The notes beneath the pieces are model-generated. The model saw only the letters and a list, made by a program, of their open reading frames with translations. It was not told where the DNA came from and made no database searches. The translations under genes were made by a program, and so were the position numbers. This document shows positions 1-7,805 of a stretch of 64,000 nucleotides of DNA, piece by piece. Source of the DNA: Pseudomonadota bacterium. Lineage in GTDB: Bacteria > Pseudomonadota > Gammaproteobacteria > Burkholderiales > Burkholderiaceae_C. The stretch's first letter is position 1. Each line of letters opens with the position of its first letter. The stretch is taken from contig JAJZEC010000001.1 of NCBI GenBank assembly GCA_021805825.1, forward strand, positions 62,001 through 126,000, in the 5' to 3' direction.

Positions 1-249
1 CCCCTTGGCGTAGACCACGCAGGCGGCGGCCAGCGCGCCGGCGGGGTCGCGCAGGCTCAGCAGCAGCGGCTGCCAGCCGGTGTGCGGGACGGCACAGGAA
101 CTGCGCTCCAGCGCCGCCAGCCAGGCGTGGCGCTGGAATACCGAGGTTCCAGGGGTGGCGTCGACCAGCGCGTCCCACTGCGCGGCGTCCATCGTGTCCA
201 CCCCTTCGCCGATGTCGATGCGAAAATCCTCATCCATGCCATTGTCCAT
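1..249 (-). CDS. GNAT/FemAB-like N-acyltransferase (COG3146/DUF482-like), N-terminal part only, truncated by window edge
   Basis: Minus-strand frame from ATG at 249 reads MDNGMDEDFRIDIGEGVDTMDAAQWDALVDATPGTSVFQRHAWLAALERSSCAVPHTGWQPLLLSLRDPAGALAAACVVYAKG, open to the window edge; start could be 249 or 237. Confidence 0.7.
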   Translation of the reverse strand, partial: MDNGMDEDFRIDIGEGVDTMDAAQWDALVDATPGTSVFQRHAWLAALERSSCAVPHTGWQPLLLSLRDPAGALAAACVVYAKG

Positions 250-1930
250 TGCCATTGCCCAATTCAATTCCAAGGTCGGCGATCTCGCCGGGAACAGCCT
301 TGCCATCGAAGCCCTGGCCGAGCAGGCGCATGCGCAGGGAGCCCGGGTGCTGCTGACCCCGGAGCTGGCCCTCACCGGCTATCCGCCCGAGGATCTGCTG
401 CTGCGACCGGCCTTCCTGCAGGCGGTGGAGCAGACCCTGCGCCAGCTGGCGCAGCGGCTGCGCCGGCTGCCCGGGCTGGCACTGGTCGTCGGCCACCCCC
501 ATGTGCCGGGAAACCTGGCCGACGAGCGTACGCCATCGACGCAGCGCCCGCTGCGCTGGAACGCGGCCTCGGTGCTGCGCGACGGCCGCATCGAGGCGTG
601 CTACGGCAAGCTGGAACTGCCGAACTACCAGGTCTTCGATGAACGACGCTATTTCACCAGCGCCGGTCGGGCCGTGGTGTTCGACTGCGAGGGCGTGCGC
701 CTGGGCATCAACATCTGCGAGGACGCCTGGTTCGAGGAGGCCCCGCGCCGCGCGCGCGCCGCCGGCGCGCAGGTGCTGCTGGTGCTCAACGCCTCGCCGT
801 TCCACCTCGGCAAGAGCGCAGAGCGCGAGGCCGTGATGCGCAGGCGCTGTCGCGAGAACCACATGGCGCTGGTGTTCGCGCACGGCGTGGGCGGGCAGGA
901 CGAACTGGTGTTCGACGGCGGATCCTTCGTGCTCGATGCAGCCGGCGAGCCCTGCCTGCGCGCACCGCAGTTCGAGTCCTGCCTGCCGCTGGCGCGCTTC
1001 GACGGCCCGCGCGCTCTGCCGGGATCGATGGCGCCGCCCGCTTGCCTGCACCAGCAGGCATGGTCCGCGCTGGTCACCGGAACCCGCGACTACGTGAACA
1101 AGAACGGCTTTCCCGGGGTGCTCATCGGGCTGTCCGGCGGTGTCGATTCGGCGCTGGTGCTGGCGATCGCCGTCGATGCCCTCGGCGCCGATCGGGTGCA
1201 CACGGTGATGATGCCCTCGCCGTACACCGCGCCGATCTCCCTCGAGGACGCCAGGGAGATGGCGTGCAGGCTCGGGGTGCGCCACAGCGAGCTCGACATC
1301 GGCCCGATGTTCGACGCCTTCCGTGCCGCGCTGCGCCCGTTGTTGCATGCCCACGAGGGCGACACCACCGAGGAGAACCTGCAGTCGCGCATCCGCGGCG
1401 TGCTGCTGATGGCCTTGTCGAACAACACCGGCTCGATGGTTCTGACCACCGGCAACAAGAGTGAAATGGCCACCGGCTACGCCACCCTGTATGGCGACAT
1501 GGCGGGGGGCTTCGCGGTCATCAAGGACGTGCGCAAGACCCTCGTGTGGGAACTCGCGCGCTGGCGCAACGAGCAGGCGCTGCGGGCCGGTCAGCCGCAG
1601 CCGATCCCTCAGCGCATCATCGAGCGGCCGCCGTCGGCCGAATTGCGCCCCGACCAGCTCGATCAGGACAGCCTGCCGCCCTACGAGGTGCTCGACGCCA
1701 TCCTCGAGGCCTACATGGAAAACGATCAGGGTCTCGACGATCTGCTGGCCCGGGGCATGCCGGCGGCCGACATCCAGCGCGTGCTGCGGTTGCTGCGCCT
1801 GGCCGAGTACAAGAGACGGCAGGCGCCTCCGGGGGTGCGCATCACCTATCGTGCCTTCGGCCGCGACTGGCGCTATCCGATCACTTCCAGCTGGCGCGAG
1901 GACGTATCGACGCCGGCCGCCGAGGGCTGA
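236..1930 (+). CDS. nadE: NAD+ synthase, glutamine-hydrolysing (nitrilase-type amidase domain plus NAD synthetase domain)
   Basis: MPLSIAIAQFNSKVGDLAGN..., ELALTGYPPEDLL, GINICEDAW, GLSGGVDSALVLAIAVDAL motifs. Confidence 0.95.
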   Translation: MPLSIAIAQFNSKVGDLAGNSLAIEALAEQAHAQGARVLLTPELALTGYPPEDLLLRPAFLQAVEQTLRQLAQRLRRLPGLALVVGHPHVPGNLADERTPSTQRPLRWNAASVLRDGRIEACYGKLELPNYQVFDERRYFTSAGRAVVFDCEGVRLGINICEDAWFEEAPRRARAAGAQVLLVLNASPFHLGKSAEREAVMRRRCRENHMALVFAHGVGGQDELVFDGGSFVLDAAGEPCLRAPQFESCLPLARFDGPRALPGSMAPPACLHQQAWSALVTGTRDYVNKNGFPGVLIGLSGGVDSALVLAIAVDALGADRVHTVMMPSPYTAPISLEDAREMACRLGVRHSELDIGPMFDAFRAALRPLLHAHEGDTTEENLQSRIRGVLLMALSNNTGSMVLTTGNKSEMATGYATLYGDMAGGFAVIKDVRKTLVWELARWRNEQALRAGQPQPIPQRIIERPPSAELRPDQLDQDSLPPYEVLDAILEAYMENDQGLDDLLARGMPAADIQRVLRLLRLAEYKRRQAPPGVRITYRAFGRDWRYPITSSWREDVSTPAAEG

Positions 1931-2341
<411 letters not shown>

Positions 2342-2369
2342 GCGTACGCGTCCTTCCCGGGCGCGGTGT

Positions 2370-2954
2370 TCAGATGTTTTCCCGCATGCGCCACCAGGGG
2401 TCGGCCGATATCGGCTGTGCCCCGGCCAGGCGCTCGAGCAGGCGTGCGGGATGGTCGTCGACCTGCAGCAGGCCGAGGATGTCGGGCGCGACCAGGCCCT
2501 GTTCGTGGCTCTGCGCCAGAAAGTCGAGCAGGCCGTCGTAGTAGCCGGCGCAGTTGAGAAGCCCGACCGGCTTGTTGTGGTAGCCGAGCTGGCGCCAGGT
2601 CCAGATCTCGAACAACTCCTCCAGGGTGCCGAGCCCCCCGGGCAGGGCGACGAAGGCCTCGGCGTAGTCGGCCATCATCTTCTTGCGCTGGTGCATGGTC
2701 TGCACCACGTGCAGTTCGCTCAGCCCCTGGTGCCCGATTTCGCGTTGCATCAGCAGCTCGGTCGTCACGCCGACGACCCGCGCTCCGCCGGCCAGCGCGG
2801 CCTCGGCCGCGATCTGCATCAAGCCCACGCTTCCCCCGCCGTACACCATGGTCATCCCGCGCGCCGCGATGGCCTGCCCGAGATCCGCCGCGGCCTGCGC
2901 GTAGCGCGCATCGATGCCGACGCGGGAACCACAGTAGACACAAAGGGAATGCAT
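2370..2954 (-). CDS. LOG family protein (TIGR00730; cytokinin riboside 5'-monophosphate phosphoribohydrolase-like)
   Basis: MHSLCVYCGSRVGIDARYAQAA...VYGGGSVGLMQIAAEAAL...ALPGGLGTLEELFEIWTWRQLG. Confidence 0.9.
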   Translation of the reverse strand: MHSLCVYCGSRVGIDARYAQAAADLGQAIAARGMTMVYGGGSVGLMQIAAEAALAGGARVVGVTTELLMQREIGHQGLSELHVVQTMHQRKKMMADYAEAFVALPGGLGTLEELFEIWTWRQLGYHNKPVGLLNCAGYYDGLLDFLAQSHEQGLVAPDILGLLQVDDHPARLLERLAGAQPISADPWWRMRENI

Positions 2955-2991
2955 GGGCTCGAGGCAGGGAAGGGCCAGGGGCGCCGGCCGT

Positions 2992-3372
2992 TCACAGCCA
3001 GCGCGGCAGCAGCAGCAGCGTCCAGGTCAGGGCGCACAGCGCCAAGGTTAGCAGCACCGCGGCGCTTCCCAGATCCTTCGCCCGGCGGCTGAGTTCGTGG
3101 GGCTCCAGGGAAATGCGGTCGACCGCATCCTCCAGCGCCGTGTTGAGCAGTTCCACGATGGGCACCAGCAGGGTCGATCCGGCGAGGAGTGCGCGCTGCG
3201 TGCCGTCGCGGCCCAGCCACAGGCCAAGCGGCAGCAGCACGGCCACGAGCAGCGTCTCCTGGCGCAGCGCCGATTCGCTGCTCCATGCCCCGCGCAGGCC
3301 GCGCAGCGAGTTGCGCAGTGCGCCGACGGCGCGCGTGGCGCCCGAGGTCTTGTACGGGGAGGCGCTGGCCAA
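2992..3372 (-). CDS. dgkA: Diacylglycerol kinase (prokaryotic DgkA); start uncertain (TTG 3372 suggested)
   Basis: SPYKTSGATRAVGALRNSLRGLRGAWSSESALRQE...VPIVELLNTALEDAVDRISLEPHELSRRAKDLGSAAV. Confidence 0.88.
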   Translation of the reverse strand: MASASPYKTSGATRAVGALRNSLRGLRGAWSSESALRQETLLVAVLLPLGLWLGRDGTQRALLAGSTLLVPIVELLNTALEDAVDRISLEPHELSRRAKDLGSAAVLLTLALCALTWTLLLLPRWL

Positions 3373-3382
3373 GACGCCGCCT

Positions 3383-4417
3383 TCAGTGCACGCCGATCGC
3401 GTCGGCGTCCGACCCCGGCTCGACAGCCAGACGCAGTTGCTGCAGGAATTGTTCGGTGGCCCGAGCCCAGCTGAACTGGCGGGCATGGGCCACTGCGTTG
3501 TGGCGGGGGATGCGCAGCGCTTCCAGGCAGGCCGTGCGCAGGTCTTCGTGCAGGGCCCCGGCCGGTGCGTCGCCGATGACGTCCAGCGGGCCGGTCACCG
3601 GATAGGCGGCCACCGGGCAGCCGCAGGCCAGCGCCTCCACCAGCACCAGGCCGAAGGTGTCGGTGCGACTGGGGAACACGAACACATCGGCGCCGGAATA
3701 GACCTCGGCCAGGCGTTGCTGGCTGAGCACGCCGAGGAAGCGCACCTGCGGGTACTCGCGACGGATGCGCGGCAGTTCGGGGCCCTCGCCGACCACCCAC
3801 TTGGTTCCCGGCAGATCCAGGCGCAGGAACGCGTCGATGTTCTTTTCCACCGCGACGCGGCCCACGTACAGGAACACCGGCGGCTCGCCTTCCAGGCGCT
3901 GGCCCGCATGCGGGTGGAACACCGAGGTATCGACGCCCCGCGACCAGATGGCCAGGTTGCGCAGTCCCTGGGCCTGCAGGTCGTCGCGCACGACCCGCGT
4001 GGGCACGAGGGTGACGCGCGCGGCGCCGTGGAACCAGCGCAGGTACCCGTAGGTCCACGACAGCGGCACTCCAAAGCGCGCCTGCACGTACTCGGGGAAA
4101 CGCGTGTGGTAGGCGCTGGTCAGCGGCAGCCCGAGGCGCCTGGCGGCGCGGCGCGCGGCCAGGCCCAGTGGGCCCTCGGTGGCCAGGTGCACCACATCCG
4201 GGTCGAAGTCGCGCATGCGCGACAGGATCGCAGGATAGGAACGCCAGCTCAGGCGGATCTCCGGGTAGGTCGGGCAGGGCAGGGTGCGGAATCCCCCGGG
4301 CTCGACCACCTCGACGTCCTCGCCGCGCGCGCGCAGTTCGTCGATGGTGGTCTTCAGCGTGCGCACGACGCCGTTGACTTGCGGGCTCCAGGCGTCGGTG
4401 GCGATCAGGATGCGCAT
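3383..4417 (-). CDS. GT4-family glycosyltransferase, Agt-like (diacylglycerol glycosyltransferase type)
   Basis: MRILIATDAWSPQVNGVVRTLKTTIDEL...SRGVDTSVFHPHAG...YVGRVAVEKNIDAFL...FPSRTDTFGLVLVEALACGCPVAAYPVTGPLDVI. Confidence 0.88.
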   Translation of the reverse strand: MRILIATDAWSPQVNGVVRTLKTTIDELRARGEDVEVVEPGGFRTLPCPTYPEIRLSWRSYPAILSRMRDFDPDVVHLATEGPLGLAARRAARRLGLPLTSAYHTRFPEYVQARFGVPLSWTYGYLRWFHGAARVTLVPTRVVRDDLQAQGLRNLAIWSRGVDTSVFHPHAGQRLEGEPPVFLYVGRVAVEKNIDAFLRLDLPGTKWVVGEGPELPRIRREYPQVRFLGVLSQQRLAEVYSGADVFVFPSRTDTFGLVLVEALACGCPVAAYPVTGPLDVIGDAPAGALHEDLRTACLEALRIPRHNAVAHARQFSWARATEQFLQQLRLAVEPGSDADAIGVH

Positions 4418-5337
4418 GGCACGGCCTGCGGATGCCACTCGGCCAGCACCTGGGGGGCATGCGCCGATGGCGCCCACATCAGAAGCTGCAGGGCGCCATT
4501 GTCGAGCTCCGCGACGGCGGTCAGGCTCTCCACCCAGTCGCCGCAGTTGGCGTACAGGGTGGATCCGATCGGGCGCAGTTCGGCGCGGTGGATATGGCCG
4601 CAGACGACGCCCTGGCAGCCCCGTCGCGTCGCCTCCTCGGCCAGCAGCTGCTCGAAGTTCGAGATGTAGCTGACCGCGTTCTTCACCTTGCCCTTCAGGT
4701 ACTGCGACAGCGACCAGTAGGAAAAGCCCATGCGGTGCCGCGCATGGTTCAGCCAGCGGTTGAGCTTCAGGCTGAACAGGTACAGCGCATCGCCCAGGTG
4801 GGCCAGCCACTTGGCATGCATCACCACGCCGTCGAACCAGTCGCCATGCACGACCCACAGGCGCAAGCCCGAGGCGCTCAGGTGCACGGCATCGCTGGCG
4901 ACCTCGATGCCACCGAACTGCAGCCCGGCATAGTGCCTGGCGAATTCGTCGTGGTTGCCCGGTACGAACACGACGCGGGTTCCCTTGCGCGCCTTGCGCA
5001 GCAGCTTCTGCACCACATCGTTGTGCGCCTGCGGCCAGTACCAGCCCTTGCGCAGCTGCCAGCCGTCGATGATGTCCCCGACCAGGTAGATGGTGGTCGC
5101 GTGGCAATGCCGCAACAGTTCGAGCAAAGCCTCGGCCTTGCAGTCGCGCGTGCCCAGGTGGATGTCCGACAGCCACAGGGTGCGGTAGTTGTGCGGGTGG
5201 TGCTCATCGCCGCCGTCGTCCACCACGCCGGCGCCGGCCAGGCGCGTCGCCATCGCGGCCTGCGCCTGGGCAGCCTGGGCAAGCACCCGTTCCTGGCCGG
5301 AGCGGCGCAGCGAGCGGGGGAAGGTTGCAGACCACAT
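4405..5337 (-). CDS. Metallophosphoesterase, COG2908/PlcP-like (annotated elsewhere as UDP-2,3-diacylglucosamine diphosphatase-like); start uncertain
   Basis: YRTLWLSDIHLGTRDCKAEALLELLRH...LVGDIIDGWQLRKGWYWPQAHNDVVQKLLRKARKGTRVVFVPGNHDEF...VHGDWFDGVVMHAKW...VVCGHIHRAELRPIGSTLYANCGDWVESLTAV. Confidence 0.88.
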   Translation of the reverse strand: MWSATFPRSLRRSGQERVLAQAAQAQAAMATRLAGAGVVDDGGDEHHPHNYRTLWLSDIHLGTRDCKAEALLELLRHCHATTIYLVGDIIDGWQLRKGWYWPQAHNDVVQKLLRKARKGTRVVFVPGNHDEFARHYAGLQFGGIEVASDAVHLSASGLRLWVVHGDWFDGVVMHAKWLAHLGDALYLFSLKLNRWLNHARHRMGFSYWSLSQYLKGKVKNAVSYISNFEQLLAEEATRRGCQGVVCGHIHRAELRPIGSTLYANCGDWVESLTAVAELDNGALQLLMWAPSAHAPQVLAEWHPQAVPCAS

Positions 5338-5361
5338 GCCCACGCATTCCAGCGCCACCGC

Positions 5362-5401
5362 GTGACGCCGGCATGACATCCATGTGGCAGTCGCGTGACA
5401 G
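5362..5401 (-). promoter_or_regulatory. Candidate Pho box: four half-repeats at 11-bp spacing
   Basis: Minus strand 5'-CTGTCAC GCGA CTGCCAC ATGG ATGTCAT GCCG GCGTCAC-3'; half-sites begin (plus coordinates) at 5362, 5373, 5384 and 5395, exactly 11 bp apart; directly upstream of the PlcP-like gene. Confidence 0.72.
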
Positions 5402-5436
5402 CGGCGTCGCGCAGCTGCGCGGCCGGGAGTCGCTTC

Positions 5437-6222
5437 TCAGTGGACTGTCGTCGGGGAAGCTGCTGCCGATGCGGAAGGTACGGCAGGTACGGCAGGTACG
5501 GCAGGCGCGGCAGGCGCGGCAGGCGCGGCAGGCGTGGCAGGCGTGGCAGGCGTGGCAGGCGTGGCAGGCGTGGCAGGCGTGGCAGGCGTGGCAGGCGTGG
5601 CAGGCGTGGCAGGCGTGGCAGGTCTGGGGGCCGAAGCGGCGGCAGCGTGCCCCGGCGGAGCCGGGTTCGGCATGGTCACGGGGGCTGTTCCTGCGGCAGG
5701 ATGGCGGGCACCGAATTGCACGACATGCGGAGGGCGCGGCGGCTGGTGGGCCTGGCGCTCGAGCGCGCGCCGCTGCTGCGGGCTGAGCTTCTGGTAGCTC
5801 TCCCACGCCCGGCGGCGGCTTTGCAGCGGTGCGCGGCCGGTGGCAAGGAAATTCTCGCGGGCCAGGCGGCGCTGCCGCGGGCTCATGTGTGCCCAGGCCA
5901 CCATGCGGCGCTGCAGGATCTTGCGCTGTGCCGGGCTCATCAGCGGATAGCGCGTGGCGATGTTCAGCCACTTGCGGCGGCGCATCTCGGAAAAGCCGTG
6001 CCATTGGGCGTGCAGCGGCGCCAGCGCCTGGCGCTGCATCGGGCTCAGGCGGCTCCAGTCGCTGCGGCTGGCGGCGATCGCTGGCGGCGCGGCCAGCAAC
6101 AGGGCGCAGCACAGCATGCACAGGGCGCATGCCGCCCGGCGGGCCACGCGAATCGCGCGCGATCCCGCGGATGGGTGCACGGGCGCTCGGGATCGGCTCG
6201 GCGAGAACAGCCCCGGCATCAC
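5437..6222 (-). CDS. DUF3106-domain exported protein with C-terminal Pro/Ala/Thr tandem-repeat region
   Basis: MPGLFSPSRS... then hydrophobic signal ACALCMLCCALLLAAPPAIAA, WSRLSPMQRQALAPLHAQWHGFSEMRRRKWLNIA, LSPQQRRALE; (ATP)n(AAP)n(AVP)n tail. Confidence 0.78.
   Translation of the reverse strand: MMPGLFSPSRSRAPVHPSAGSRAIRVARRAACALCMLCCALLLAAPPAIAASRSDWSRLSPMQRQALAPLHAQWHGFSEMRRRKWLNIATRYPLMSPAQRKILQRRMVAWAHMSPRQRRLARENFLATGRAPLQSRRRAWESYQKLSPQQRRALERQAHQPPRPPHVVQFGARHPAAGTAPVTMPNPAPPGHAAAASAPRPATPATPATPATPATPATPATPATPATPATPAAPAAPAAPAVPAVPAVPSASAAASPTTVH
5473..5625. repeat. 9-bp tandem repeat, 17 units (ggcaggcgt and variants)
   Basis: Read by eye: 1x ggaaggtac, 2x ggcaggtac, 3x ggcaggcgc, 10x ggcaggcgt, 1x ggcaggtct; in frame with the DUF3106 gene. 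Confidence 0.95.
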
Positions 6223-6647
6223 GCTCCCTGCCGCAGGTAGTCGCGGAATCCCGGATCCGTGTAGGCTTGTGGCGGGAGGTCGTCCAGCAGCAGCGCGGTG
6301 TCGATGTCGGCGATGCGGTGCACAAAACGCTCCTGCTGGTAGTGTTGCAGCGCAAGCAATCCGAGCCACAGCAACGGCAGCGCCAGCGCCGCGGCCAGGC
6401 GCGCCTTCCAGTTCCCGCTGGCTCCCCGGCGCGCTCCGAGCACGGCCTGGTTGCCCAGGCGCACCCAGGCAGGCGCATCCTCGGCGCGCTTGCGGCGCGC
6501 GACGGCCTGCGCCCGGATCCGCCCCAGCGATGCGGCCACCTCGGGTGCCAGCTGCTCGCTGCCTTGCGTCAGCCCCGCCGCGACCCCGTAGCCGAAGCGT
6601 GCTCGCGCGGCCTCGAGCCGCGCTGCAGATTCGTTATTCGTTCTCAT
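6219..6647 (-). CDS. DUF3619 family protein, single predicted TM segment
   Basis: MRTNNESAARLEAARARFGYGVAAGLTQGSEQLAPEVAASLGRIRAQAVARRK...ARLAAALALPLLWLGLLALQHYQQ; between sigma factor and DUF3106 genes. Confidence 0.75.
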   Translation of the reverse strand: MRTNNESAARLEAARARFGYGVAAGLTQGSEQLAPEVAASLGRIRAQAVARRKRAEDAPAWVRLGNQAVLGARRGASGNWKARLAAALALPLLWLGLLALQHYQQERFVHRIADIDTALLLDDLPPQAYTDPGFRDYLRQGA

Positions 6648-7215
6648 CGTTCCAACCTCGTGCCCGCAGCGCCTTGGCCAGGGTCTGCGTCGCGCGCGAG
6701 CAGTGGGTTTTCACACTGCCCTCGGAACAGCCCATGGCGCCAGCGGTTTCGGCCACATCCAGCCCCTCCCAATAACGCAGCAGGAAGGCCTCGCGTTGAC
6801 GCTCGGGAAGTTTGGAGATCTCCGCTTCGAGCACGGCCAGCGTCTGTGCGCGCTCGAGCTGGCGATCCGAGCCCTCACCCTGCCCGTTCAGGCGGCCCAG
6901 ATCCAGGGACTCCAGCAGGTCGAATTCCGACTCCGGATCGTCCTCGGCCGGGTGGAACTCCGACATGTTGGTCATCCAGCCCGCGCGAACCTTCTGGCGC
7001 CGATGCCAGTCGAGGATGGCATTGCTGAGGATTCGCTGGAACAGCATCGGCCATTCCGATGCGTTGTGGTCGCCGTACTTCTCTGCCAGACGGATCATCG
7101 AATCCTGCACGATGTCCAGCGCCGAGTCGGGATTCTGGGTGGCGAACTGGGCGCGCTTGAACGCCCGGTTCTGCACGCTGCGCAAGAAGAGCGAAAGTTC
7201 CTGTTCTGAGGCCAC
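6634..7215 (-). CDS. RNA polymerase sigma factor, sigma-70/ECF family (GTG start)
   Basis: VASEQELSLFLRSVQNRAFKRAQFATQNPDSALDIVQDSMIRLAEKYG...ILSNAILDWHRR...LPERQREAFLLRYWEGLDVAETAGAMGCSEGSVKTHCSRA. Confidence 0.92.
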   Translation of the reverse strand: MASEQELSLFLRSVQNRAFKRAQFATQNPDSALDIVQDSMIRLAEKYGDHNASEWPMLFQRILSNAILDWHRRQKVRAGWMTNMSEFHPAEDDPESEFDLLESLDLGRLNGQGEGSDRQLERAQTLAVLEAEISKLPERQREAFLLRYWEGLDVAETAGAMGCSEGSVKTHCSRATQTLAKALRARGWNDENE

Positions 7216-7303
7216 GTGCCGGGCCCTGAGGTCAGGGCAAGAGCGAAGCAGTCCGCGATTATGCCCCCCACGACGGGGTCGCCGAGGGCAGCGTCCCGGG
7301 GAT

Positions 7304-7609
7304 TCAGTCCTGCGATGCGTCGAGCAGGTCGAAATGCTCGACCTGCGGCGGGCGGGCGAAGAAGGGCGCGACGATTTCGCGCCAGCGCGCGTAGTCGGCC
7401 GACTGGCGGAAGCCCTGCATGTGGTCGTCGACACTGCGCCAGCGGATCTGCAGCAGATAACGCTGGGGGCTGTCGATGCCCTTGTGCACCTGCCAGCCGA
7501 GGAAGCCCTCGGCACGGGCGATGATCTCGCGCACTCCGCGCTGGATCGCGGCGTCGAATTCGGCCTCGCGGCCCGGCTGAATGTGGAAGTCGGCTAGTTC
7601 CAGGATCAT
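7304..7609 (-). CDS. Antibiotic biosynthesis monooxygenase (ABM) family protein
   Basis: MILELADFHIQPGREAEFDAAIQRGVREIIARAEGFLGWQVHKGIDSPQRYLLQIRWRSVDDHMQGFRQSADYARWREIVAPFF. Confidence 0.85.
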   Translation of the reverse strand: MILELADFHIQPGREAEFDAAIQRGVREIIARAEGFLGWQVHKGIDSPQRYLLQIRWRSVDDHMQGFRQSADYARWREIVAPFFARPPQVEHFDLLDASQD

Positions 7610-7805
7610 GGCGGTCTGGGTCGGTAGGATCGCCGGCGGGGTATTCCGCCGCAACCCGTATTGTGCGGCAGACCGCGGGGCCGCGATGCCGGCGCGCCGG
7701 CGCACCTACAATGGAGGATCTGTTTGCGCGCCCTTCGCCCTCGTCTGGCGGGCGCCGCCTCCTTCCCCGCTGTTTCCCCGTCCCCGCGTCGCGGCCTCCC
7801 GCATC

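Noticed and set aside
5473-5625. Possible CRISPR array
   Set aside because: Contiguous 9-bp units with no spacers and no cas genes; it is a coding minisatellite.
5204-6478. ORFs with HACHACHAC, GVAGVA or RQAWQAW repeats (both strands)
   Set aside because: Alternative-frame readings of the 9-bp tandem repeat, which is stop-free in all frames; the DUF3106 frame has a signal peptide and a conserved domain.
7610-7805. FMN riboswitch upstream of ribBA
   Set aside because: No RFN consensus blocks recognisable in the ~195-nt leader.
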